Below are positions 17,712-26,157 of a stretch of DNA of 37,548 nucleotides, one piece after another. The notes under the pieces were generated by a model. The model saw nothing but the letters and a program-made list of their open reading frames with translations. It did not search any database and was not told where the DNA came from. The DNA is taken from contig MDVS01000007.1 in NCBI GenBank assembly GCA_001940645.1, forward strand, positions 1-37,548, written 5' to 3'. Within the stretch, counting starts at the first letter, position 1; each line of letters opens with the position of its first letter. The position numbers and the translations under genes were made by a program. The stretch is from Candidatus Heimdallarchaeota archaeon LC_3. GTDB lineage: Archaea; Asgardarchaeota; Heimdallarchaeia; Hodarchaeales; LC-3.

Positions 17712-20700
17712 TTAACTTCTTTTCTTCTTTCTAAAGGATTTATTTTTTCTAGATTTGTCTTTAAAGTAATTTTTCTTAGGTTTCCTTGCAATAAATGATA
17801 CCTTTCTTGTTTCCCTTAAAATAGGTGGACTGATTCCCTCCTCTTCATCATACTGTAAATAATTATTGTCAATTAGACCGAAATCTTCCTTGATAATTAG
17901 TCTGTTTTCTATAGAAGATTTGTGAGGAATATAAGGCATAAGATCTAGTTCAGAATCATCTTCCAATTGAGATATTACATGAGATCTCTTCAAAGATTCT
18001 ATAGCTTCATCAAATGGTATAGGATGAACTAATACTAATTTATTTGTAACTATCCTTAATTGTTGTATTAAATTTAGAATTCTACGAAGATTATTTACTA
18101 TGTCTCCTTCCAGCATGGTAGTAATTTGGACTAAATCCTCTATTTCTTCTCCAGAGCTCCACCTCATGGCAAGTTCGACAAAACGTAAACCTATTCTTCT
18201 TTGGTTATGAATTTCTGGAACTCTTTCTGCTTTTTCAAAAGAGATTATTTTTTCATTTATCCGCCTAAATTTATGAAAAATATTAAAAATTTTCTTATTT
18301 CTTATTTTTGGTATTTTTTCAAAAGGTTTATCTCGATCACCTGCTACAAAGAGAGCTATAGTTCCACATAGTTCAGCTGGGCTTAAATTATCAAAATAAC
18401 CTAATTTAATTCCTTCACTTATTAAAAGATCATTTTCGTGGTGGATATATGCTAACAAATATCCATAATTACTTAAGTATCCTTCTTCAAGATATCCTAT
18501 ACGATCAAGAACTTTAGTCATTTTAAGAAATGCTTCGTAAGATAAATTTTGTGATTCTATAACTCTGTTTTCTAACTGATGTAAATTTTTCTCCCACTTC
18601 TTTCTTAATAAGTATTTTTTTCTATGTTCTTCGAAATATTCACAACCAGAGCATAAATTTTCCTCAATTAAGTATTCAACATTAATTAATTCTTGAGATA
18701 AACTCGGACTTGTAGTATTAATCGAATTATCAGACAAATAAGATAAGATTAAAGATTCTCCAGTTAAAAGCGCATCCAGATTCTTTTCTTTAAGATACAA
18801 ATTAATTTGAGATCTAACAATATCTAATAATCGAACAAATTCTCTTGTTTTTGTAAAGTATTGAGCTTCTACTAAATTTTCAAACCCTGGTAAAATAAAA
18901 TATTCCGATGGATACAATCGAAGAATTTTTCCTGATTCTAGGACAAACTCAGATTGAAAAAAAGAAGACTCAGTTATAATTTTTTTATTTCTTCGCATTT
19001 GCGTTTTTAGGATCCCTAATTTGAAATTTCTAGACGGATTTTCCTGATACACAATTAGCATCCCGACAGGTAGAATTTCATCCCAAATTTTTAAATAATG
19101 TATACGTGAATCTGGTTCACTAAAATCTATTGTTATACGCTCTTTGAGTATATAAATTTCTTTTAATAGATTTGAAAGATCTCCTAATGATTTGACAGCC
19201 TCATTTGAAGATAATTCTTTTGGACATTCTATTATTTGATTTAAATTTACCTTTAATTTTTTTATCTGATTTATTAAACCTGATGATTGTGAATCTCTAA
19301 TTTTTTTAGCTGTGTACTCTTTTAATGATGATTGCAACAACACAACTATTTCTGACTGATCACGGGTTTGCATTAAATTTGCGATTGCATTATAAGATAA
19401 TCTGAATTGACTTTCCAAAGGTTCTGGATTTCCTTCTATAATATCAGAAATCTCTTCTTCTTCAGAACTTAAATTAAGAACAGCTATTGCGTTTCCATAA
19501 TCATCAATTCCTCTTCTTCCTGCTCTTCCTGCCATTTGATGGAATTCACTTGAAGTCAACAATCTAACTTCTTGCCCATCATATTTTTCTAAAGCATGAA
19601 AAAAAACTGACTTTGCTGGAAGATTTAACCCCATAGCAAACGTTTCTGTAGCAAAGAGTATTTTAATTAGTCCCTCAGCAAACAATATTTCTATAAATTC
19701 CTTTAAAATCGGCACACATCCAGCATGGTGAAAAGCAATACCATTATGAATCAAATCAAGAGCAGTTTCAATTTGAGAGAGAGTTTCAAGATTTTTATTG
19801 CTTTGTAAAAAAATGCTTATTCTCTTATTAACTCCTTTTTGCTCATTCGCAGTAAATATATTAAAATTGATGTGCATTAAAGATTGCGCAGCTTTTTCAC
19901 ATGCTTTTCTCGAAAATATAAAATATATTCCAGGAAAAAAGCTCTCCGGAAGTGTTGAAATGACATCAACTGGAGAAAAAATATCATTTCCATAAACCAA
20001 TGGGTTTAAAACTCTTTTTTTTGATTTATTTTTCTTTTTAATAATTTTCCTTTTTTCTTTTTCAGAAAAAACGATTTTTCCATCATATTTATTTAAACTT
20101 CCATCAAAATAGAATAATTTAAGCGGTACGGGCCTTTCAAAATGTTCTAATAAATGAATTGCGTGTGATTTTCTAAATGAATTCAACCATTGACGCAATT
20201 CTTCTCCATTAGGGATAGTGGCAGATAATAGCAAAACTGGAATGACATCGGGAAGAAGTATTAATGATTCTTCCCAAACTACTCCTCTAAATGGATCATT
20301 AAGATAATGAATTTCATCAAAAACGACTAATTTTAACCCAGCTAACATAGGATCTTCTGATGAAATATAAAGAATATTCCTTAAGATTTCTGTAGTCATT
20401 ATTAATAAAGGAGCATCGCGATTGATTACAATATCACCAGTCATAATGCCGATGTTTTCTTTTCCGTAATCGTTACAAAAATCACGATATTTTTGATTAC
20501 TTAACGCTTTTATAGGAGATGTGTAAATAATTCTGTTTCTTTGACTAAGAAAAGACTCAGAATTATTCAATAAGAGATTTTCAATTGCATATTCAATAAT
20601 TAATGTTTTTCCTGATCCTGTGGGAGCAGAGACTATAACAGATTCATTTTTTGATAATATTTCCATTGCTTTTGCTTGGAAAATATCTAAATAATATCCT

Positions 20701-20741
20701 TTAAATTCAGAAGGCATTAAGGAAACATCAACAATTTTCAT
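17712..20741 (-). CDS. Ski2/Mtr4-like superfamily 2 RNA helicase
   Basis: A 1009-residue ATP-dependent helicase. RecA1 has Walker A APTGSGKT (39-46), TSPIKALSNQ (motif Ia), MTTEILRN, the DEIH box (142-145) and SAT (173-175). RecA2 has FSRKACEKAA, AFHHAG, ETFAMGLNLPAKSV and motif VI QMAGRAGRRG (402-411). Both ETFAMGLN and QMAGRAGRRG are the Ski2/Mtr4/HelY subtype rather than Hel308. A region with two cysteines (LCSGCEYF, about 680) and a C-terminal helical unit ending in EGDIVNNLRRILNLIQQL look like the DSHCT domain of Mtr4, Ski2 and HelY. The last 30 residues are Lys/Arg-rich. It probably feeds RNA to the archaeal exosome; that is inference. It sits alone on the minus strand with an ATG start. 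Confidence 0.93.
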   Translation of the reverse strand: MKIVDVSLMPSEFKGYYLDIFQAKAMEILSKNESVIVSAPTGSGKTLIIEYAIENLLLNNSESFLSQRNRIIYTSPIKALSNQKYRDFCNDYGKENIGIMTGDIVINRDAPLLIMTTEILRNILYISSEDPMLAGLKLVVFDEIHYLNDPFRGVVWEESLILLPDVIPVLLLSATIPNGEELRQWLNSFRKSHAIHLLEHFERPVPLKLFYFDGSLNKYDGKIVFSEKEKRKIIKKKNKSKKRVLNPLVYGNDIFSPVDVISTLPESFFPGIYFIFSRKACEKAAQSLMHINFNIFTANEQKGVNKRISIFLQSNKNLETLSQIETALDLIHNGIAFHHAGCVPILKEFIEILFAEGLIKILFATETFAMGLNLPAKSVFFHALEKYDGQEVRLLTSSEFHQMAGRAGRRGIDDYGNAIAVLNLSSEEEEISDIIEGNPEPLESQFRLSYNAIANLMQTRDQSEIVVLLQSSLKEYTAKKIRDSQSSGLINQIKKLKVNLNQIIECPKELSSNEAVKSLGDLSNLLKEIYILKERITIDFSEPDSRIHYLKIWDEILPVGMLIVYQENPSRNFKLGILKTQMRRNKKIITESSFFQSEFVLESGKILRLYPSEYFILPGFENLVEAQYFTKTREFVRLLDIVRSQINLYLKEKNLDALLTGESLILSYLSDNSINTTSPSLSQELINVEYLIEENLCSGCEYFEEHRKKYLLRKKWEKNLHQLENRVIESQNLSYEAFLKMTKVLDRIGYLEEGYLSNYGYLLAYIHHENDLLISEGIKLGYFDNLSPAELCGTIALFVAGDRDKPFEKIPKIRNKKIFNIFHKFRRINEKIISFEKAERVPEIHNQRRIGLRFVELAMRWSSGEEIEDLVQITTMLEGDIVNNLRRILNLIQQLRIVTNKLVLVHPIPFDEAIESLKRSHVISQLEDDSELDLMPYIPHKSSIENRLIIKEDFGLIDNNYLQYDEEEGISPPILRETRKVSFIARKPKKNYFKDKSRKNKSFRKKKRS

Positions 20742-20920
20742 AGAAAAAAAAAATGACTTAAGTGGAATTTGTGATTTTTTTATAACTGTTTATAATACTA
20801 TTCTTTAAATCAAAAATCAGGTTTATGTTATTGTTTTTCAAAGAATTTATCACGAGTTTTACCACTATTTCTTCCTTTATTTTTTTTTATAAACAATTTG
20901 CTTATTAAACTTTTCAAGCT

Positions 20921-21646
20921 TTAATATTTTAAAAATCTAATTAAAAAATTAGTTATATTATTTATTAAGGTATAATATTTGATCTCATCAGTTATTAAAT
21001 TGTAGTTTACTACTATCCGTAAATAAAATACAAATTTGTTTTTTCCAATTAAATTATTAATGTTTTCATTATTAATAGATAATTCCTGATCATTACTATT
21101 TTTACTTTGATATTTAATTTTAAAATTGCTCTCCCTTAACAAATAAGTATAAAAATCATAATGAATATTTGAATAATTGACAGAGGTTGATCTAAGTTGA
21201 TGTTTATCTCTATAAATTGCTAAATCTATATTATCAGGATTTAAATCGTATTTATTTGAACAGTTTCCATGAAAATCAACCCATAAAACTAGTTGATTTT
21301 TTGATGCTTGTTTTAAAACCCAATCAATCATTTGCCAGAACTGAGTAAATGTATTAAATTTTTTCCTTCTTTTTTCGTTGTTTTCAATAGCAATATCATG
21401 AAACTCAAGAACATTTAAGAAATTTTTCGATAATTTTATGTAAATAACGTAGAGTTTATCACTCATTTTATCCTTAAATTTCTTATTAATATTCTCTACA
21501 ATCCCTTCAAGGAAAAATTCATTAGAATTTTCATATTTTTCTATGGTTTTTGGCTTATCTGGATCCCAATTACCAGAATGAAGAGAAGTTAACAATATTG
21601 GTTTATTTCCTTCGGATATATCGAAAGAGTCTTTGATAAAACTTAT
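20921..21646 (-). CDS. Possible N-formylglutamate amidohydrolase-like protein, AUA start
   Basis: The ORF from the first normal start codon (TTG 21595) cuts into conserved sequence; the frame is open to a TGA at 21656. Reading from ATA at 21646 gives a start MSFIKDSF and then NKPILLTSLHSGNWDP, which resembles the opening strand and PHxG metal motif of N-formylglutamate amidohydrolases. Later QLVLWVDFHGNC fits the second metal motif DxHG. A GAGG ribosome site lies 7-8 nt before the ATA. The protein is 241 residues, about the family's size, but diverged, and its C-terminal third is Asn/Lys-rich and not recognised. It lies 44 bp after the phosphopantothenate synthetase gene, likely in one transcript. 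The family assignment is tentative. Confidence 0.5.
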   Translation of the reverse strand: MSFIKDSFDISEGNKPILLTSLHSGNWDPDKPKTIEKYENSNEFFLEGIVENINKKFKDKMSDKLYVIYIKLSKNFLNVLEFHDIAIENNEKRRKKFNTFTQFWQMIDWVLKQASKNQLVLWVDFHGNCSNKYDLNPDNIDLAIYRDKHQLRSTSVNYSNIHYDFYTYLLRESNFKIKYQSKNSNDQELSINNENINNLIGKNKFVFYLRIVVNYNLITDEIKYYTLINNITNFLIRFLKY

Positions 21647-21690
21647 ATCAATTCCTCACAAGATGATTTTGATTTCCTAGGTTTTTTGAG

Positions 21691-22485
21691 CTAAATAATT
21701 GGATCAAGAGAAAATTTATTAATAAAATATAATAATTCTTCAATTGCATCTTTTAAATTTGTTTTATTGTTAAATAACGAATTTTCAAGTTTTTGGTTTA
21801 AAATATTTTTATTTTCATTAATAGACAAAATTTCCTTAATCAATTCAGGAATTATTCTAGTAATATTATCTACGATAGTTACTGAAGCTGTTCTCGATGT
21901 ACGTGAAAAAGGATTTAAATCTACAGCTATAACAGTTTTTCCCATTTTTATTAAAGCTTCACAACGGTCTCCATCTTCAAGTGGTACGAAAATAACATCT
22001 GCTGAAAATATACCATCTTTTTCACATTTAGCACGCTCTGAACTCAATCCTGGGATTCTAGCATCTGCTTTTGCACCTAATATTTTAATATTTGATTTCG
22101 ATGTATTTTTCAAGAAATTTAAAAGCTTACTCATGCGTTCAGGTGTTCGATAAAAAAGGTTAACTTCGATTGGAACTTGATCTCCCCTTTTTTCGTAAAG
22201 TGCTGTTGATAAATTGATTAGATTGTCTCTTACTAATACAGCAGTATTCCCATTAACACTTATCACAGGTTTTTTTGCTGTTAGTAGTAATAAAGCAGCA
22301 TATTTAATAGCTTTTAAAGATGATTTCGATGTCTTTTCTCCAATCAAGTAATCGAATGCTTCTCCTCTTCCATGTGCAATTAGACCAACTTGAGCAACAA
22401 GACCATTCTTCCATCCGCTGACTATTTTTTCTCTTGTAAGTAAGGACAATCGCCGAGGATGGTCCAAGGGTATTTCATTATTCAT
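21691..22485 (-). CDS. 4-phosphopantoate--beta-alanine ligase (phosphopantothenate synthetase)
   Basis: The archaeal enzyme that joins 4-phosphopantoate and beta-alanine with ATP to make 4'-phosphopantothenate for coenzyme A, replacing bacterial PanC/CoaA. At 264 residues it has the family's length. Conserved blocks are DHPRRLSLLTREKIVSG (8-24), GLIAHGRGEAFDYL (34-47), PVISVNGN (73-80), EVNLFYRTPERM (107-118), VPLEDGDRCEAL and AVDLNPFSRT, all strongly typical of the DUF137/COG1701 family. It starts at ATG. No pantoate kinase or CoaB gene is adjacent. Confidence 0.95.
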   Translation of the reverse strand: MNNEIPLDHPRRLSLLTREKIVSGWKNGLVAQVGLIAHGRGEAFDYLIGEKTSKSSLKAIKYAALLLLTAKKPVISVNGNTAVLVRDNLINLSTALYEKRGDQVPIEVNLFYRTPERMSKLLNFLKNTSKSNIKILGAKADARIPGLSSERAKCEKDGIFSADVIFVPLEDGDRCEALIKMGKTVIAVDLNPFSRTSRTASVTIVDNITRIIPELIKEILSINENKNILNQKLENSLFNNKTNLKDAIEELLYFINKFSLDPII

Positions 22486-22827
22486 AATAGTTTTTCATCT
22501 ATTTTTTAAATATTCATGATTTTAGAAATAACTTTTTCCAATTTTTTAATTCCGAGTCAAAATGAATTGAGAATACAGTTTTAATTACATATCTAGTATT
22601 TTCAGGATGATATCAATAATTAGCACAACTCATTGGTCTAAAAGGTATTATTATACGTTTGTTTGTTAATAAATTAATATGATTTTTAATAAAAAATGTT
22701 TTTCCAAATTTTTTTTCAAGTAAGCCAATAAGAGTAATTGTTTTGTTCATTGGAAAAGTTTTCTCCCTTAAAAAAAACAATGATCTATCAAAATAGTTAA
22801 TTCTGATTTTGGTTAAGATTACTTATT
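22486..22827. other. Intergenic region with one possible small ORF
   Basis: About 340 bp between two minus-strand genes. It contains a small minus-strand frame at 22613-22750, listed separately. Otherwise AT-rich with no recognisable feature. Confidence 0.3.
22613..22750 (-). CDS. Possible 45-residue small protein or gene remnant
   Basis: A frame from ATG at 22750 to TGA at 22613, preceded by AAGGGAG about 12 nt upstream. The peptide begins MNKTITLIGLLEKKFGK and ends PFRPMSCANY, which has coding-like composition (mixed hydrophobic and basic residues, few stops avoided by chance). No homology is recognised. It may be a true small protein or the start of a decayed gene. Confidence 0.25.
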   Translation of the reverse strand: MNKTITLIGLLEKKFGKTFFIKNHINLLTNKRIIIPFRPMSCANY

Positions 22828-23277
22828 TCAAATTGGAATCGTAACTTCATGAACATGAAGCCACATTATCTCATTTTTATTATCCTCTTTATTTGAAATA
22901 TTAAACACTGCTGAACTTAATCTTGCTTGGGTTTCCTTACCTATTCTTTGCCATTCTTCATAAGTAAGTATAATAGAACTTTCAATCACGTATTGGAAAT
23001 TAATATTCTTAATCCATATTTTAAAATCGTTTGGATTTGTGTGATATTGTCCGTAATTTGATTTTACAATTTCTATAATTTCATTTCTTTTGATTATACC
23101 TCCTCTAGGAGGAATTAAAAAGAAAAAGTCGCCAATAGAATTTGTGAATCTTGAAAATTGATGACTGTTGTTTTCAATATTTCCAGTAAACCAATTTTCA
23201 AAAAAAAGATGTAGTTCCTTGATTTCATTTGAACATAGTTCTATATAAGATAATAATTGTTGACCTTGGAGATTCAT
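22828..23277 (-). CDS. NTF2-like (DUF4440-type) protein
   Basis: A 149-residue protein of the cone-shaped NTF2-like fold. IELCSNEIKELHLFFENWFTG, GDFFFLIPPRGGIIKR, the central tYEEWQRIGKE stretch, and MWLHVHEVTI at the end follow the layout of a bacterial DUF4440-type family (lHxxlexWf, dFxxixPxG, tYeEWq, WLHVHE). The family's substrate is not known to me. The frame is open upstream to an ATG at 23364 which would add a hydrophobic helix, but that would leave only 22 bp to the divergent gene at 23387; the inner ATG at 23277, behind CGGAA, leaves room for two promoters and matches the domain start. Confidence 0.72.
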   Translation of the reverse strand: MNLQGQQLLSYIELCSNEIKELHLFFENWFTGNIENNSHQFSRFTNSIGDFFFLIPPRGGIIKRNEIIEIVKSNYGQYHTNPNDFKIWIKNINFQYVIESSIILTYEEWQRIGKETQARLSSAVFNISNKEDNKNEIMWLHVHEVTIPI

Positions 23278-23386
23278 ATTTTCTATTCCGATTTTAAAAT
23301 ATAAAATATTTATTAAGAGCAAAAATGATATTTGAATAACTAAAAAAATTGTATTATATATCATATATTATTGAAGTGTTACATAA

Positions 23387-23767
23387 ATGCCAAAAGAAAA
23401 AGTGTTCTGTCGTGCATGCCACCAAATAATAAAGAAAAAACGAGACTCTTTATTTCAACATCATAAAGGCTGTGCTAAAGAGATGTTAGAAGCATTTTAT
23501 GGATGGTCTGATAAATCAAATATCAAATTTGAAGAATATATCGTTATCCGATCCTTACTCGTTTTTTTCATGACTTGGATGACTAATTTTCAATCCATTA
23601 TTAGAAAAGTTCCCAGAACAAGTTTAGAAAGTAATTTAAATGATGTTGAAAAGTTGTTTTTAAAAAGGGATATCGCTAACGACTATTCAATACTCTGGAG
23701 CGAAATTAGTAGAACATATCCTTCATTAGCCGAAGCTTTGAACGATCTATCCGAAGTACTTCTTTAA
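23387..23767 (+). CDS. Small zinc-finger protein next to an Arf-like GTPase
   Basis: A 126-residue protein. The N-terminus carries a probable zinc site: C8, C11, then H26 and C29 (CRAC ... HHKGC; CxxC-x14-HxxC). The rest is helical with two aromatic/hydrophobic segments (residues 47-70 and 95-125) that look like a soluble helical bundle more than membrane spans. I do not recognise the family. The gene ends 48 bp before the start of the GTPase at 23816, in the same direction, so the two are probably cotranscribed and may act together, for example as regulator and GTPase; this is inferred from position only. Confidence 0.75.
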   Translation: MPKEKVFCRACHQIIKKKRDSLFQHHKGCAKEMLEAFYGWSDKSNIKFEEYIVIRSLLVFFMTWMTNFQSIIRKVPRTSLESNLNDVEKLFLKRDIANDYSILWSEISRTYPSLAEALNDLSEVLL

Positions 23768-23815
23768 ATTTATAATAAAATTACTTTCATTCTTAGAATT
23801 AGTGGAGAAATATCT

Positions 23816-24376
23816 ATCATAACCGAATCTAATAACATTCCTAATGAAGCTTATATAAGATTTTTATTATTAGGTCTAGATAATGCTGGGAAGACAACAC
23901 TAGTTGAATATTTTTCATCTAATACTTACATACCGAATTTAAAAAGAACATTCGGCATGGTGGTAACAAGAATGCTTATTGGAGAAGAAGAATTACCTAT
24001 AATGTTCTTAGATGTAGGTGGGGCTAGAGTTTTTCAAGTTAGTTTATGGCAAAGTATATTAGATGAACAAATATCTGGAGTAATTTATGTAATCAATTCA
24101 GCTGATTTCGATAGATATGAAGAACAACAAATAGCTTTTTCTTTAGTATTAGAAGACCCAGATATTATGGGAGTACCGATATTAATACTTGCAAACAAAT
24201 TAGATCAAGTTGATGATATCAGTACTGTTACAGCTCGATTAGCTCTAGCACTTCAATTAATCGAAGCAAAAATTGACCAACCGGATAGAGAAATTAGTTT
24301 AATTCCCATATCATTGAAAACAGGGTTAAATATTGAACAAGTAGTCGAATGGATATATCGTGTAGTTAACTCTTAG
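23816..24376 (+). CDS. Arf-like small GTPase without the switch II glutamine, AUC/AUA start
   Basis: A 186-residue small GTPase. The first normal start codon (ATG 23957) lies after the P-loop, but the same frame is open upstream to the stop of the preceding gene and codes AYIRFLLLGLDNAGKTTLVE, a perfect P-loop. No ATG, GTG or TTG exists in that part; ATC 23816 or ATA 23819 follow a GGAG at 23804 with normal spacing. Switch I reads RTFGMV, switch II reads DVGGARVF, so the catalytic glutamine of Arf (GGQ) is alanine; NKLD and SLKTG (the SAK loop) are present. It should bind GTP but hydrolyse it poorly without help. It follows the zinc-finger gene closely. A frameshift instead of a rare start is the alternative. 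Confidence 0.8.
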   Translation: MITESNNIPNEAYIRFLLLGLDNAGKTTLVEYFSSNTYIPNLKRTFGMVVTRMLIGEEELPIMFLDVGGARVFQVSLWQSILDEQISGVIYVINSADFDRYEEQQIAFSLVLEDPDIMGVPILILANKLDQVDDISTVTARLALALQLIEAKIDQPDREISLIPISLKTGLNIEQVVEWIYRVVNS

Positions 24377-24591
24377 TGAAAAACTAGGATATGGATATAT
24401 TTTTATAATTTTTACATAATTTTAGCTAATTAAAACTAAGTATAAACAAACAAAAATGAAAATAAGTTGATAATAAAATTATATTTTAGAAATATACTTA
24501 CATTTAATTTCAATTCAAAATAAAAGAAAAACCAATTAGAATTTTTACCAAGAATTACTTATAATTAACTTTGTTAATTTTGTGGTTAGAT

Positions 24592-25290
24592 ATGTCTCAG
24601 GAATTATACGAAATTACACGAAGAGAACTGAAACCATTAGTGATTAAAGTATTGAGATTCTTTAATAATTGGGATCAAAATTTAACAAAGCTATCCAAAA
24701 AACTAATGAAAGTGTTTCAGGTTGAAAACGATTATAACGTTATTACAAAAATAGGAAATTTAGGATTATTAGAACAAGAATATTACAAAAAATATGTTGA
24801 TACTATTATTAGAAAGTATCTGGAAAACTTTATTCGATTGTTAGAAGACCTACACCCTGAAATTGATCAATTTCTTGTATTTACTAGAAAAGAGGTTAAT
24901 TCCTTAAACATCATGGTAAAAAATCTGCTGAAATTAGTTGAAAAGGGGAAAAAGGTCATTAACTTTGAATATGAGGATTATTTCAATGTTTTACACGAGT
25001 ATCTTCTTCTCGTTAATAATTTGATCGACAGCATTGTTTATGATGTCGTGACTAAGCAGAACATTTTGGATGAATTGACCAGTAAATTTCTTATGAGAGA
25101 AAGTAAAAATTTAGAATTGCTTCGAGTTTACATGATATGCCTGCAAAATCATTCTTTAGGCGCGGATATTAATATTTTGATTGAAACCTTGGAATTTGGA
25201 CATCAAATTATTAATTTCCAACCAGATCAATTGGTTGAAGGAGAATATCATAATCGATTTCTACAATTAACAGCAAAAATTGTTTTTTAG
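24592..25290 (+). CDS. Hypothetical helical protein
   Basis: A 232-residue protein that appears all alpha-helical, with long amphipathic heptad-like stretches (residues 10-60, 75-160, 165-215), and no cysteine pair, nucleotide-binding motif, signal peptide or membrane span. I do not recognise it. ATG at 24592 is used, preceded by GGTTAG; a TTG 21 nt upstream is also in frame. It lies 215 bp after the Arf-like GTPase on the same strand and might be an effector or scaffold, but only the position suggests this. Confidence 0.7.
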   Translation: MSQELYEITRRELKPLVIKVLRFFNNWDQNLTKLSKKLMKVFQVENDYNVITKIGNLGLLEQEYYKKYVDTIIRKYLENFIRLLEDLHPEIDQFLVFTRKEVNSLNIMVKNLLKLVEKGKKVINFEYEDYFNVLHEYLLLVNNLIDSIVYDVVTKQNILDELTSKFLMRESKNLELLRVYMICLQNHSLGADINILIETLEFGHQIINFQPDQLVEGEYHNRFLQLTAKIVF

Positions 25291-25708
25291 AAATAAATAA
25301 ACTCATAATTTTCATTTTATTACGAAGTTTTTTATTCCACGACTTATATTTTTTGAATTTATTCAAATTATTCTTAGATTCTTCGAAATCGAAATTTTGA
25401 ATTGAATACCCCTAAAATAAAATTAAAAAATTGCCATATTTTTCAAGGAGAGCGTTTTATTGATTAATTCGATTACTTCGAAAAAATTAGAAACTCCTTT
25501 TTGATTTAATATTGGAAGTACAAGAAATTTCTTTGTATAAATGAGTTTTAAGTGTAAATTTTTTTCGTAAATCTATTTATACTAAAAAAAAATAATTTTT
25601 TTTAATAAAAGTGGAAAACTAATAGTTAAACTCCTTTTTAACTTAATTTTTTACCATTTTGTAAGGAAAAAAAACCGCAGCTAGATCGGTTACGATATTT
25701 CCTCAGTA

Positions 25709-25722
25709 ATACTTCGAAGTAT
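25709..25722. repeat. 14-bp perfect palindrome
   Basis: ATACTTCGAAGTAT is its own reverse complement. It lies about 435 bp after the start of the long gap and 435 bp before the AAA ATPase gene. It could be a dimer-binding site or a short hairpin; the sequence alone does not tell. Confidence 0.35.
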
Positions 25723-25852
25723 AAGTTTTAAAAAATGCGTTTATTTTTGTTTTTCGAAATGAATAGATTATTTTGATTTTGTTAACTAAGGTTGAATATT
25801 CTTAATTTATTAAACAGAAAGCAAATTATCATTTACTAATTGTAATTTTTAA

Positions 25853-25902
25853 TTTTGTCGGATAGAAATTCATAAATTTTCTTTTTGTCGGTATCGACAA
25901 AA
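25853..25902. promoter_or_regulatory. Candidate operator made of three TTTTGTCG boxes
   Basis: TTTTGTCG occurs at 25853-25860 and again at 25883-25890, exactly 30 bp apart (about three helical turns). The second copy pairs with CGACAAAA at 25895-25902 across a GTAT spacer, giving a perfect 8+8 inverted repeat. This arrangement is typical of cooperative binding by a dimeric regulator. The next gene downstream (26158) codes an AAA ATPase with a winged helix, which might bind here. Confidence 0.4.
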
Positions 25903-26157
25903 TTCAATCTTGGTTTCGAAGTTTATTATATTCTTTTTCTTCCCTCTTTATCATAGTCGATGTCTTATTCTTGTTATGTTCTTCTTTTGTTTTCTTCTTC
26001 CTTGACTACTATCCCAAAAAAGTCTAATTCTATTTTTTCTAATAATTCTAATTCTTCTAGTTTAGTTTCAAAAAATGGTTTTTATTCCAAAAATATATAA
26101 ATTATTCGAATATTATTAGAATATCATAAGTCATCTTATAAAAATCGTGATTGCAAC

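Larger units (their letters stand above)
25291..26157. other. Long non-coding region upstream of the AAA ATPase gene
   Basis: An 867-bp stretch, the longest in the window. No coding frame of note was found. It contains a 14-bp perfect palindrome at 25709-25722 and a set of TTTTGTCG boxes at 25853-25902, both listed separately. It may be a regulatory region or hold an unrecognised RNA. Confidence 0.4.

Noticed and set aside
23278..23364. A membrane-anchored form of the NTF2-like protein starting at ATG 23364
   Set aside because: It would leave only 22 bp for two divergent promoters; the inner ATG fits the domain start.
25291..26157. An RNA gene or CRISPR array in the longest gap
   Set aside because: No regular repeat-spacer pattern, tRNA cloverleaf or GC-rich structured segment was seen; only the short boxes listed.
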